A DNA stretch of 64,000 nucleotides from Cellulosilyticum ruminicola JCM 14822 (GCF_001311925.1 NZ_BBCG01000001.1:1-64000); one strand, 5' to 3'. Counted from the stretch's first letter, positions 8,760-18,660 are shown. Numbers and translations: made by a program. The notes: generated by a model from the letters alone, not told the origin.

Positions 8760-9246
8760 AGATGCATATAATAGTTTTTATACGATACTTATGGGAAAAG
8801 ACTCCAATCAATTAGATGGATTTATTAAATCGTATGAAACATCTTATATTAAAGGTTTTGTAGAAGGCATAAAAAAAGATATCGACTTGATCAAGAATGC
8901 GATATCTCATAACGTAAGTAGTGGATTTGTTGAAGGAAACAACAACAAATTCAAACTCGTTAAACGTATTTTATATGGTAAATCCAATTTAGTCAACCTT
9001 TTTAAGAAATGTTATGTAACATTTCAACTTAAAAGTACGAACTTTAGTTTACAAAAACTACTAAAGGTGAATGCATTATATTAACACATTCACCTTTAGT
9101 AAAGGAGGTGCACTTACCCAAAGTTAAGTAAGAACTCAGAATTGTGGAACTTCTTTTTTGTTTTATATTTCAAGAATTTTAGGTTCTAAATAGGAGAGTT
9201 TATCTATAAAATAAAAATAAGACAAATTATAAGTGGAGGAAAGCGT

Positions 9247-9942
9247 ATGAGTAGAGGATATTTTTTGCTGATTGTATTATGCGTATTAGGCATATATGTG
9301 CTGCTTTTAAATCTATCTGTAATCAAGGGTAATAAATTTACAGTATTAAGACAGGTTTGCAGTATATTATTGATTTTTTCTATTACACGTTATATGACGC
9401 TGGTTGCATATGGTGATCATTTAGAGTTTTCAACCCTTATGAAACTAAGATATTTTTATTTCGCAACTAGTATAGGTCTCACCATTCCTACTGCTTCAGC
9501 CCTTTGGTATATTACCCCTTTATATCGTGAAAAGATTAAATATCCGTATTATTTATTATGCTTCTTGCCTTGGATTTTGTTTTATACATATCTTATTGTG
9601 AGGCAACCCACTCAAATTATACAAGGCAGCAGGTATGGCTATGTATTGCAGCTTACAGGTTCTTTTCCATTATATCTAAGTATTGTACAAGGCAGTTTTA
9701 TTGCGGTGATTATCGTTTTAAGCATTATTGGTTTAGTGCGCTATAAGAATATACAATTAAGGGTAGAATATATCATATTAATTTTAGCGCAAATTACATT
9801 AATTTTAGATGGCCTTGGCTATTATATAGGAGGGGCAAGAGTATTTCCATCTTTTACAGCTTCAGAAATATTAGGGTTCGCAGCTATTTATTATACTTTT
9901 AAAGTTCCGATTATAGAGATTAAAGGTATTCAAAGTAATTAA
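9247..9942 (+). CDS. Seven-helix membrane sensor-like protein (histidine kinase N-terminal 7TM type), no output domain
   Basis: 231 aa with about seven hydrophobic segments from residue 5 to 220 and short charged loops. The layout and the late G-L-G-Y-Y-I-G-G motif resemble the 7TM module found at the N-terminus of some clostridial sensor kinases and diguanylate cyclases. No kinase, GGDEF or other output domain follows; the protein stops at residue 231. GGAGG precedes the ATG by 7 bases. It could work with another protein or be a truncated relic. An ISL3 element lies in its terminator. Confidence 0.55.
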   Translation: MSRGYFLLIVLCVLGIYVLLLNLSVIKGNKFTVLRQVCSILLIFSITRYMTLVAYGDHLEFSTLMKLRYFYFATSIGLTIPTASALWYITPLYREKIKYPYYLLCFLPWILFYTYLIVRQPTQIIQGSRYGYVLQLTGSFPLYLSIVQGSFIAVIIVLSIIGLVRYKNIQLRVEYIILILAQITLILDGLGYYIGGARVFPSFTASEILGFAAIYYTFKVPIIEIKGIQSN

Positions 9943-9965
9943 AAAAGAGGTATTGCAAAATTATT

Positions 9966-11728
9966 GGTTCTTACTCAACTTTGGGTATTTTAAAGATGGC
10001 TCGACAAAAAAAGTGGTATTTTTGAATGCCTTTTTTGTTGAGCTATTTCCTATGTTTTGATAGACTGATATTATATCAGCGAAGGGTAACATTATAAATG
10101 AAATACAAAGAATTAAATATCAACGAAAAATTATTCGGTAAGGATTATCTAGTCTATGACTGGGTAGAATCTGGTGAAGAAATACATATCTATATAAAAT
10201 CTAAATCATGTAAAGCTATTTGTCCAAATTGTGGAGAGACGAGTAGCTTTTTTCATGCTACATATGTTCGTAAAATACAAGCGGTGCCTATACATTTAAA
10301 AACAACCTATCTTCATGTTACTGCCTATAAATATAAATGCCTCAATGAATCCTGTGAAACAAAAGTGATTATGGAAACACTTTCATTTGCATCTGCTTCC
10401 CAGGTAAGAACAACTGAACTCACATCTCTTATTCTAACTGTTTCAATCTTTCTTAGTAATGAGGGAGCTAGCAAAGTACTTTCTTTTATAGGTGTAAGAA
10501 TAAGTAATGATACTATTAAAAGAATTTACGATAAAATTATTATTGAGGATAATCCTGAGGTTGAAGCTGAAGGTATTGATGATGTTGCCATTCGAAAAGG
10601 CCACACCTATGCTACAGCAATTTATGATTTAAATGACCATCACCTCATTGCGTTACTAGAAGGACGAGATGCTCCGACATTAAAGATATGGTTAAAAGAA
10701 CACAAAAAATCAAACTTATTGCATGTGATCGAGCAAGTACTTATGCTAAGGCAATTAATGAAATATTGCCTACATGTACTCAAGTGGCAGACCGATTTCA
10801 TTTACTTCAAAATTTAATCAATCGTATAAGGGACTTATTTAAGGTGGAATTACCTAAAGAGATATTTATAAAAGATGGCAAGAGCTTGGAGGTAGAAATA
10901 CTAAAATTATTGCAGATGAATTCCATATAAAATTAGTTACTGCACGAAAATATGTTCAGATGACAGAAGAGGATATCCGTTTATTAGCCCCCCCTAAAAA
11001 TTATAAAAAAAGAAAGACAGTAGTTGATGATTATCTAAATATTATCTATAAAATACTTTATGATAAAATAGATCCTGCCGTCATTTTATCATATGTCTTA
11101 CGAATGGGCTATGATGGGAATTTAAAGACATTAGAAAACTATATCGCAGTACTTGCTAAAAATAACTTTAATAATGCATTACATATAAATTGGGCATATA
11201 AAACAGAATACCCTAAAGAAATAACTGTTATTAAACATCATCAAATATTAAGCTCTATTTTACAAAAAAGTTCAGGGAATATAGGTACTGATGGGATAAA
11301 AGAATATATCGAAATCATTAAGAACTACTATGAGATAGTTAGTCTATTAGAAGATGCATATAATAGTTTTTATACGATACTTATGGGAAAAGACTCCAAT
11401 CAATTAGATGGATTTATTAAAGCGTATGAAACATTTTATATTAAAGGTTTTGTAGAAGTCATAAAAAAAGATATCGCCCTGATCAAGAATACGATATCTC
11501 ATAACGTAAGTAGTGGATTTGTTGAAGGAAACAACAACAAATTCAAATTCATTAAACGTATTTTATATGGTAGATCCAATTTAGTCAACCTTTTTAAGAA
11601 ATGTTATGTAACATTTCAACTTAAAAGTATGAACTTTAGTTTACAAAAACTACTAAAGGTGAATGCATTATATTAACACATTCACCTTTAGTAAAGTAGG
11701 TGCACTTCCCAAAAGTTGAGTAAGAATC
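9966..11728 (+). mobile_element. ISL3-family insertion sequence, copy B
   Basis: 1763 bp. Ends are GGTTCTTACTCAACTTTGGG on the left and, as complement, GATTCTTACTCAACTTTTGG on the right, an inverted repeat of about 20 bp. It is flanked by an exact 8-bp duplication AAATTATT (9958-9965 and 11729-11736), the usual size for ISL3. A hairpin inside the left end (about 9994-10041) with long A and T runs resembles a terminator. The transposase carries two frameshifts. Confidence 0.9.
10098..11676 (+). pseudogene. ISL3-family transposase, two frameshifts
   Basis: Reads MKYKELNINEKLFGKDY at the start, then a zinc-finger-like N-terminus (CKAICPNCG, later YKYKCLNESCETK), helix-turn-helix region ISNDTIKRIYDK, catalytic-type EGIDDVAIRKGHTYATAIYDL, and ACDRASTYAKAINEILP. 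Frame changes are needed near 10700 (in an A6 run) and near 10905-10920 before ADEFHIKLVTARKY. The last part has SSGFVEGNNNKFKFIKR. Total length would be about 525 aa, slightly longer than common ISL3 transposases. The A6 run could suggest programmed slippage, but the second shift argues for mutation. Confidence 0.85.
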
Positions 11729-11764
11729 AAATTATTTGCAGTACCTCTTTTAAATCTATATAAA

Positions 11765-12645
11765 TTATAAATATGCTTCGTATTTTGGAACAAGACAAAT
11801 TCCTACAACGTCTGGCCCTGTATTAACACCAATTGTTGTTCCAATAAAGCTATAATCTGTTGGTATTGTAATACCTAGTTCTTTTTCTGCAAGTTCATGC
11901 ATTACTTTTGCGTATTCGACATTATCAGCTTGAGCGATAGTGTAGTTGTAGGCATCAGCGTTGCCGTCTAAGTATTCTTTAGTAAGTTCTACAACTTTAG
12001 CAAATGCTTTTTTAGTACCACGGACTTTACCACATGGGAAAAGGGCACCATCTTGAAGATGATGATTGGTTTTACATTAAGCATTGTACCAAGAAGAGCA
12101 GATGCTTTACCAATACGGCCACCGTGTTCTAAATAATCAAGTGTTTCAACGAAGAAGAAGATTCTTGCGTTTTCACGAAGTTTGTAAGCTGTTTCAACGA
12201 TTTTTTCAAATTCAAGTCCAACGTCAATCATGCGACCAATTTCTTGAACGAGAAGTCCTTGACCACCTGTAGCATTTAATGAATTAATAATTTCGATTTT
12301 TGCATTAGGATAATTTTCTAAAATAAGTTCGCGTGCATTAACGGCTGCATTATAAGAACCGCTAAAGTTGCTAGATAAGCATACACAAATAATGCTTTTT
12401 CCAACTTCTACATGTGGTGTAAAGCGTTCCATATAGTCATTGATTGATGGAAGAGATGTTTTTGGAAAAATCTTTTCTGCTCTAAGTCTTTTATAAAACT
12501 CTGTAAGTGATAATTCTGTAATTTCACGATAATATGTTTCTTGATCGAAAGAAACATAATAGGGAATAATCTCCACATTGTATTTTGTAGCAAGAGATTC
12601 TGGTAAATCACAAGAGCTATCACTAATAAGTACGATATTGGACAT
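11765..12645 (-). pseudogene. DegV family fatty-acid-binding protein, single frameshift
   Basis: The minus-strand frame from 12645 (good AGGAGG site upstream) gives a DegV N-domain: IVLISDSSCDLPESLA, then TSLPSINDYMERF, SSNFSGSYNAA and TLDYLEHGGRIGKASALLG. The frame is lost near 12055, and the correct continuation in another frame reads LQDGALFPCGKVRGTKKAF to a stop at 11765, giving about 290 aa as usual for DegV. DegV proteins bind long-chain fatty acids for phospholipid synthesis via FakA-type kinases; no fakA is nearby. A single 1-base loss could be real or a sequencing error. Confidence 0.8.
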
Positions 12646-12801
12646 TATTTCACCTCCTTTATGTTAAGATAACCTCTTCACAATTTTAATATGCAAATAG
12701 TTGTGGTGTCAATTCATAAATGATGAAAATGTGAATAATATTCATGTTGAGGAAAAAATTGGCATATATTTAATAGAAGCAATTAAAAAGGGGAAATGTA
12801 C

Positions 12802-13257
12802 ATGTTATCTGCCAGCTTAGAAAAATATTTACTGTGCATTTATGAAAGAATAAATGGAGATAAAGAGTTAAAGAGTACTGAAATTGCAAGAGAGATGAAT
12901 CAACCCTTGCAAAAGGCTGTGCAAGCATTACAACGTCTTCATTATCAAAAGTATATTACGTATTCTGCGTATCAGCCCCTTAGGCTGACAGATCAGGGCA
13001 AACAGGTAGCGCAGTATTTGATGGCTAGAAATCAGCTCATTGATGAATTCTTAAATATTCTCCATATTGAAAAAAATAAAGAGACTGAGAAAGAGGCTAT
13101 GCAGCAGTATTTATCTTATGATAGCTTGAAAACAATTGAAAAGTTTGTGATCTTTAATAAGCAGTATCCTGAGATTATGCAGCGTTATGAAATGATTTTA
13201 AAAAGAGAGCCTATTGTGTATTTGCTGCCAGAATTACCAAGCAGTGATAAGAGATAG
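12802..13257 (+). CDS. DtxR/MntR-like winged-helix regulator lacking clear metal ligands
   Basis: 151 aa from ATG 12802; an ATG at 12796 overlaps the AAGGGG ribosome site and is less likely. The order resembles DtxR-family repressors: SLEKYLLCIYERI at the start, a winged-helix with STEIAREMNQPLQKAVQALQRLHYQKYI, LRLTDQGKQVAQYLMARNQLIDEFL, then the dimer helix region. The usual E-A-C-x-x-E-H metal site reads EAMQQYLSY and the R-H pair reads R-N, so classical Fe or Mn binding residues are absent. The target is unknown; the gene stands alone with its own terminator. Confidence 0.6.
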   Translation: MLSASLEKYLLCIYERINGDKELKSTEIAREMNQPLQKAVQALQRLHYQKYITYSAYQPLRLTDQGKQVAQYLMARNQLIDEFLNILHIEKNKETEKEAMQQYLSYDSLKTIEKFVIFNKQYPEIMQRYEMILKREPIVYLLPELPSSDKR

Positions 13258-13263
13258 GCGAGT

Positions 13264-13312
13264 GATAAACATAGTTTAAGATTTTGTATCTTAGGCTATG
13301 TTTATTATTTGA
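13264..13312 (+). terminator. Probable rho-independent terminator
   Basis: Arms TAAACATAG and CTATGTTTA surround a second short pairing (AAGAT/ATCTT), just after the DtxR-like gene; the trailing T run is weak. Confidence 0.5.
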
Positions 13313-13419
13313 AAATAGACAAGCCCATAAAATAAGTTAGTAAAAAGGGTGTACTACATGATAAAATATGATAAAATATTTTTTAGTGTAAATATAGAAA
13401 AGAAAAGCAGAGGAATGAT

Positions 13420-15081
13420 ATGGAAGGTACAAATAATAAACAGGGCCTTATGAAAGGCGCAATGATTTTAAGTATGGGTGTACTTGCAAGTCGTATTATT
13501 GGAATGCTTTATCGTATTCCAATCCGTAATATCTTAGGAGATGATGGTAATTCGCTTTATGGTGTAGCATACACTGTATATGCTATGATTTTAACCCTTA
13601 CAGCGATTGCTATTCCAGGTGCTTTATCGAAATTAATTGCGGAGCGTAAAGCAGCAGGCGCACACCGCGAAGCGCAGCGTGTATTTCACATTGCACTGAT
13701 TTACTGCTTAGCTGGTGCTTTTGTTTTAGCATTAGGTATGTGGTTTGGGGCAGATTGGATTCAAGCAAAATTCTTCCCATCTCAGACTGGTGTGGTACTG
13801 CCAATCCGCGCACTCGCACCAACGGTTATGATTGCTACAACACTGGCAGTTATGCGAGGTTATTTCCAAGGTAACGAAGATATGTCACCGACAGCTATTT
13901 CACAAGTTGTTGAACAAATTGTCAATGTAATCTTTAGTGTACTTTTTGCTTCAATACTTATTAAAACATCTGTTGTATATGGGGCAACTGGTAGTGCCCT
14001 TGGAACAGGAACAGGGGCGGTGGCAGGTTTTATTGTTTTGATGTTACTTTATAAAAAGAAACGTCCAGTGATTAAATCAGAAATCGCACAAAGTGTAGAG
14101 TACAAATATGAATCAACAGGAACAATCCTAAAACAAATTTTAGGTATGATGATTCCTGTTATTATTAGTACATCTATTTTTTCAATTATGACATTCATTG
14201 ATCAATCTATGATCTCAACATACTTACCAAACGTTGTGGATTTCTTAAAAGCAAATGGCCAAATTGGTTTAGTGCCAGTAGCCGGTGCGGATACAATGGA
14301 AACAGCTAAGGTTGTTAGAGAATTAAGTGGTCAAATGAGCTATCAATATGGGACATTTATGAATATCCCAGCAAGTTTAGTTATGCAGTTAGGACTTGCA
14401 GCTGTACCAGCTGTAGCTGCGGCAGCTTCAATTAAAGATTACAAAGAAATCCGTAAAAAAACAAAGCTTATTTTAAAAGTAGGGATGCTTTTAGCGGCAC
14501 CTTGTGCGATAGGTTTTATGCTTTATGCGAAACCTATTTTCTTACTCCTTCATGGAGACATGGCAGGTTCAGAAGTTTTAATACAAGGAGCCATTGGTAT
14601 TTTTGTAATTTCCCTTGCACAGCTTACAGCAGGTATTTTACAAGGAATGAGCTTACAACGTATTCCAACAATTAATGCAATTGTAGCATGTGGTATTAAA
14701 GTACTTATTAATATTGCATTTTTACAAATTCCAGTGTTAAATATCTTTGGATTTATTCATAGTACAACAATCTGTTATTTAATTTATGCCATTTTAAATA
14801 TTTATTATTTATGCAAGCAATTAAATATGAGATTAAGCTGGAATAAGCTTCTTGTAAAACCTACAATTAGTGCAGTACTTATGGGCGCACTTTCTTATCC
14901 AATTTATTTTGGACTTACAAAGCTTATGGGGGCTAGATTTGCAATTATCATTGTGATGCCATTAGCAGCAATTATTTATTTCTTCGTAGGTATTTTAACA
15001 AAAACAATTACAAAATCAGATTTAGCTATGTTACCAGGTGGAAGAAAAATTATTCGTTTATTTGAGAAAAATAATTTATAA
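13420..15081 (+). CDS. Putative polysaccharide/lipid flippase, SpoVB/MurJ (MVF) family
   Basis: 553 aa with about 14 predicted membrane helices. The N-terminus GAMILSMGVLASRIIGMLYRIPIRNILGDDGN is characteristic of the SpoVB/YtgP branch of the MVF superfamily, and the length fits. These proteins are inferred to flip lipid-linked cell wall precursors or polysaccharide units; SpoVB itself acts in spore cortex formation. The ATG follows AGAGGA. A BofC-like gene lies 90 bases downstream, compatible with a spore-related role, but neither neighbour proves it. Confidence 0.85.
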   Translation: MEGTNNKQGLMKGAMILSMGVLASRIIGMLYRIPIRNILGDDGNSLYGVAYTVYAMILTLTAIAIPGALSKLIAERKAAGAHREAQRVFHIALIYCLAGAFVLALGMWFGADWIQAKFFPSQTGVVLPIRALAPTVMIATTLAVMRGYFQGNEDMSPTAISQVVEQIVNVIFSVLFASILIKTSVVYGATGSALGTGTGAVAGFIVLMLLYKKKRPVIKSEIAQSVEYKYESTGTILKQILGMMIPVIISTSIFSIMTFIDQSMISTYLPNVVDFLKANGQIGLVPVAGADTMETAKVVRELSGQMSYQYGTFMNIPASLVMQLGLAAVPAVAAAASIKDYKEIRKKTKLILKVGMLLAAPCAIGFMLYAKPIFLLLHGDMAGSEVLIQGAIGIFVISLAQLTAGILQGMSLQRIPTINAIVACGIKVLINIAFLQIPVLNIFGFIHSTTICYLIYAILNIYYLCKQLNMRLSWNKLLVKPTISAVLMGALSYPIYFGLTKLMGARFAIIIVMPLAAIIYFFVGILTKTITKSDLAMLPGGRKIIRLFEKNNL

Positions 15082-15172
15082 AAAATTCTAAAAATATTTG
15101 CATCTTATGTATAAAAACTGAGATTTTACACATAATCTCAATAGGTTGAATTATACAAAGGATGTGAATGCA

Positions 15173-15760
15173 ATGTTAAAGAAAAATCAATATCGTATGA
15201 GTTTACTATTGGGCATCACTGCATTTCTTCTTTTTTTCATAGTAGCGTATTTAGTTACTTTACAAATGCCAAATTCTCAAAGGGATATGGCAGTAACAAA
15301 AGACGAACAAAGTGCTCACACATTAGTGGAATTAAAAGAAGAGGTGCCACGTATAGGAATAGATACAGAAGTGATTTTACAAAATGTCAATAAATCTGGA
15401 AAAGTAATCGAGAAGGTTCAGATTCCTGGTGGTGCACTTTTTGGTGAAGATGCAGACTCACTGAAAAAACATTATCCAGAGTATGAGCTTGTGACATTTA
15501 GTGACGTTAAAGTGATTTTAGAAAAAGTAGTTGAAAATAATAAAAAAGATGTCTATGAATTAAAACTTGATATAGAAGGCAGACTGTATATTATAGATAG
15601 TAATGGACATTCTGAAGAGATAGAAGTTGATTCATCTCTTAGAGGAACACTTCCTGCTGAGCTAAAAAGAGGATGGCGCATTACGGAAGATGAAAAAGAC
15701 AAGTTAATTAAAGATAAAAGTTATATAGATCATATATTACAAGGACATCAGCAAAGCTAG
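15173..15760 (+). CDS. Membrane-anchored protein with BofC-like C-terminus
   Basis: 195 aa from ATG 15173, chosen for AAAGGA 10 bases upstream; TTG at 15146 is in frame but poorly supported. One N-terminal membrane helix (residues 10-32, MSLLLGITAFLLFFIVAYLV) precedes an extracellular or intermembrane domain. The final 60 residues (YIIDSNGHSEEI..GTLPAELKRGWRITEDEKDKL) recall the C-terminal domain of BofC, the forespore protein that restrains SpoIVB signalling to sigma-K. The similarity is from memory and weak; an unrelated secreted protein is possible. Confidence 0.45.
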   Translation: MLKKNQYRMSLLLGITAFLLFFIVAYLVTLQMPNSQRDMAVTKDEQSAHTLVELKEEVPRIGIDTEVILQNVNKSGKVIEKVQIPGGALFGEDADSLKKHYPEYELVTFSDVKVILEKVVENNKKDVYELKLDIEGRLYIIDSNGHSEEIEVDSSLRGTLPAELKRGWRITEDEKDKLIKDKSYIDHILQGHQQS

Positions 15761-15785
15761 GGCTACCGGTAGGTAGCCTTATTGT
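15759..15785 (+). terminator. Short GC-rich hairpin, possible terminator
   Basis: GGCTACC / GGTAGCC with loop GGTA directly after the BofC-like stop codon, followed by TTATTGT, a weak T run; could be a partial terminator before the flavoprotein gene. Confidence 0.5.
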
Positions 15786-15805
15786 CTGTTTAGAAAGGAT
15801 TAATT

Positions 15806-17029
15806 ATGAATGATATTATAATTATAGGTGGCGGGGCATCAGGGATGATGGCAGCTATTACAGCAGCTAGAGAAGGAAAAAGCGTACTTATATTAGAACG
15901 TTTAAATCGTATTGGGAAGAAAATACTTGTGACAGGAAATGGTCGCTGTAATGTGAGTAATACGAATTTAAAACCAGAGCATTTCCATAGTAGAAGTCAA
16001 AAGGCAATATTTGGACCAATTGAAGCATTTGATTATGGAAAAACAGAAGCATTTTTCAAGGAATTAGGTATTGAACCTTTAATTGAAGGAACAAAAGTTT
16101 ATCCACGTTCAGAACAAGCCAACAGTGTTTTAGATGTATTACGTATGGAACTTGAAGAATTAGAGGTAGATGTTTTAACAGAGGTAAAAGTAGTAGGCCT
16201 TAAAAATAAAAAAAGTGTATGGGAAGTAGAAGCTGAAAGTGGAGAAGTTTATATGGCGGAGAAAGTCATTATGGCTACAGGTGGACTTGCTAATGCGTCT
16301 TTAGGCTGCGATGGCTTAGGTTATGAAATTCTTAAAAAATTAGGTCACACAGTCATACCAACTTATCCAATTTTAGTACATGCCCTTTCAAGTTCACCTT
16401 ACTGTAAAATGATGAAAGGGACAAAAGTAAAAGCAGTAGCAAGTGCTTATGTAAATGGCAAATGTGAAAGAGAGGAGTTTGGAGAAGTATTATTTACAGA
16501 AGATGGTCTTTCAGGACCAGCGATTTTCCAAATCAGCCGCAATATCTCATGTGCCCATATCCAAAAGAAAAAAGCAATGGTGACACTAGACTTAGTGCCA
16601 GAACAAAGTTATGATGAGGTAGTAGCAATGATTTATGAACGTATTGCTGCAAAACCAGAACGCAGCATAGAATTGTTACTTATGGGATTTTTAAATAAAC
16701 GTGTCATTGTACCTGTTTTAAAATGTGCCGATATTAATAGCATTCATAGAAATTGCGATACTTTAGAATATGAAGAAGTAGAACACCTTGTAAAAGTTTT
16801 AAAAGGCTTTCCATTTGAAACACAAGGGACTAGAGGTTATAAGTATGCGCAGGTTACAGCAGGAGGCATTAGCGTAGATGAAATAGATTTAGAAACAATG
16901 GCGTCACTTAAAGCACCGCATTTATATGTAACAGGTGAAATCTTAGATGTAGATGGTGACTGCGGTGGATATAATTTACAGTGGGCATGGGCTACAGGCT
17001 ACATAGCTGGCATAAACTGTAGTAAGTAG
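15806..17029 (+). CDS. HI0933/BaiN-family flavoprotein (NAD(P)/FAD-dependent oxidoreductase)
   Basis: 407 aa. The N-terminal FAD motif IIGGGASGMMAAITAAREG and the family signature RIGKKILVTGNGRCNVSN are clear. The C-terminus has TAGGISVDEID, VTGEILDVDGDCGGYNLQWAWATGY, typical of the HI0933 family. Members include BaiN (bile acid 7-dehydroxylation) but most have unknown substrates. GAAAGGA precedes the ATG. A second flavoprotein begins 12 bases after its stop codon, so the two are probably cotranscribed. Confidence 0.9.
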   Translation: MNDIIIIGGGASGMMAAITAAREGKSVLILERLNRIGKKILVTGNGRCNVSNTNLKPEHFHSRSQKAIFGPIEAFDYGKTEAFFKELGIEPLIEGTKVYPRSEQANSVLDVLRMELEELEVDVLTEVKVVGLKNKKSVWEVEAESGEVYMAEKVIMATGGLANASLGCDGLGYEILKKLGHTVIPTYPILVHALSSSPYCKMMKGTKVKAVASAYVNGKCEREEFGEVLFTEDGLSGPAIFQISRNISCAHIQKKKAMVTLDLVPEQSYDEVVAMIYERIAAKPERSIELLLMGFLNKRVIVPVLKCADINSIHRNCDTLEYEEVEHLVKVLKGFPFETQGTRGYKYAQVTAGGISVDEIDLETMASLKAPHLYVTGEILDVDGDCGGYNLQWAWATGYIAGINCSK

Positions 17030-17041
17030 AAAGGAAAAATA

Positions 17042-18636
17042 ATGATTAGAGTACAAGATATTAAACTAGATTTAAATGAAGATATTGCAATGCTTCCAGT
17101 TAAAATTGCGAAGAAACTTAAGATCAAAACAGCAGATATTTTAAGTTATATGATTTTTAAAGAAGCCATAGATGCACGTAAAAAAGATGATATTAAATTA
17201 GTATACACAGTAGATGTGGAAACAACAAAAGATGAAAAGCTTTTAGCGAAATTCCCTAATTTAAAACATGCAAGCGCTCAGTATATATGTCCACCTAAAG
17301 GGGATAAAGTAATGAATCATTCACCAGTTGTAGTAGGAAGCGGGCCTAGTGGATTATTTGCAGCTTTAATGCTTGCACAACAAGGATTTAAGCCAATTTT
17401 ATTAGAACGCGGCGTAGCTGTAGATGAGCGTGTTAATGATATTGAGCGTTTTTGGAAAGAAGGTAAATTAGATCCTAAGTCAAATGTACAATTTGGAGAA
17501 GGGGGCGCAGGGACGTTTTCAGATGGGAAACTGACAACACAGATTAAAAACAAACGTTGTCATAAAGTACTTGAAGAGTTTGTAATTGCTGGGGCACCAG
17601 AAAATATTTTATATAAAAATAAACCACATGTGGGGACAGATATTTTAAGAGATGTTGTAAAAAATATTCGCCAAACAATTATTGAATTGGGTGGGACTTA
17701 CCGTTTTAACAGTCAAGTCACAAATATCTTTGTAGAAAATAATAAAGTATGTGGTGTAGAAGTGAATGGCAACGAGCGTATTGATACAGAACATTGTATT
17801 ATGGCTATTGGACATAGTGCCCGTGATACTTTTGAGATGCTTTATAATGCCAAGGTGCATATGGAACAAAAACCATTTTCTATGGGGATGCGTGTAGAAC
17901 ATCTTCAAGATTGGGTTAATGAAGCACAATATGGGAAATTTAAAGATAATGAAAAATTAGGAGCAGCTGAGTATAAACTTGTACATCACTGTGAAAATGG
18001 ACGTACTGTATATAGTTTCTGTATGTGTCCTGGTGGGTATGTTATTGCTTCTGGTTCAGAAGAAGGGAGCCTCGTAACAAATGGAATGAGTGAACATGCC
18101 GTGATGGGAAAAATGCTAATAGTGCTATCCTAGTAAATGTAGGACCAAAAGATTATCCAAGCGAGCATCCACTTGCTGGAGTAATCTTACAAAGAGAACT
18201 TGAAACACTTGCCTTTGAACTTGGTGGAAGAGATTACAAAGCGCCAGTACAGCTTGTAGGAGATTTCTTAAATAACAAAACAACAACTGAACTTGGTGTT
18301 GTCAAACCAACTTATAAGCCAGGTGTAAAATTTGTGAATATGCGTGAAGTTCTTCCAGAATTTATGAGTGAAGCCATCTGTGAAGGAATGCAGGCTTTCG
18401 GTAAAAAAATGAAAGCATTTGCTCATCCAGAAGCTGTATTTACAGGTTTTGAAACAAGAAGTTCTTCACCAGTACGTATGCCACGTAATGAGGGATATAT
18501 GAGTAATATTGAAGGACTTTATCCAGCAGGAGAAGGTGCTGGATATGCTGGTGGAATTACTTCTGCGGCAGTAGATGGTATTGAAGTAGCTGAGGCGATT
18601 ATTCAGAATTATTGTGGTATTAAAGAAAATCTCTAA
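17042..18636 (+). pseudogene. FAD-dependent dehydrogenase of COG2509 type, one frameshift
   Basis: The first frame (17042-18133) gives an N-terminal alpha/beta extension (residues 1-85), then the FAD motif VVVGSGPSGLFAALMLAQQG and the family's QFGEGGAGTFSDGKL. At about 18105 a base is missing: EHA should be followed by RDGKNANSAILVNVGP, which is read in the next frame and continues to 18636 with YPAGEGAGYAGGITSAAVDG. The restored protein is about 531 aa, normal for the family. Function unknown. The clean remainder suggests either very recent inactivation or a sequencing error. Confidence 0.8.
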
Positions 18637-18660
18637 AGTTACTATATAATTATTCCTAAG

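Larger units (their letters stand above)
7505..9084 (+). pseudogene. ISL3 transposase remnant, split by IS insertion
   Basis: Two pieces of one coding frame: 7505-7936, from LVTARKYVQMTEEDIRLL to the insertion point, and about 8760-9084, from the repeated target bases to GKDSNQLDGFIK, the family-typical SSGFVEGNNNKFK (with the last catalytic Glu), and the C-terminus. Both match copy B at high identity. The N-terminal zinc-binding and DDE portions are missing because of the internal deletion. A hairpin formed by AAAGGTGAATG and CATTCACCTTT follows the stop codon in both copies. Confidence 0.8.
7487..9136 (+). mobile_element. ISL3-family element, copy A: deleted and interrupted by another IS
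   Basis: The 3' part is nearly identical to copy B at 9966-11728. It begins abruptly with about 21 bases identical to the transposase start in copy B (10098-10118), then jumps to sequence matching 10933 onward, so about 815 bp of transposase are deleted; TAAA is shared at the junction. The left terminal repeat and leader are absent. At 7937-8759 it is interrupted by a minus-strand IS4-type element with an exact 10-bp duplication. Its right end (complement GTTCTTACTTAACTTTGGG) lies at about 9136. The ORF over 7241-7948 is a chance fusion of trxB and transposase sequence. Confidence 0.8.
9943..11751 (+). terminator. Bidirectional terminator split by ISL3 copy B
   Basis: The left half has AAAAGAGGTA (9943-9952) and TGCAAA (9954-9959); the right half has TTTGCA (11735-11740) and TACCTCTTTT (11742-11751). 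Joined without the IS and one target copy they form a 10-bp plus 6-bp hairpin with one mismatch and a loop of about 4. It would have served the 7TM gene and the convergent degV gene. Confidence 0.75.

Noticed and set aside
10695-10710. A6 run in the ISL3 transposase as a programmed frameshift site
   Set aside because: ISL3 transposases are normally one frame, and a second, unrelated shift near 10905-10920 indicates ordinary mutation.
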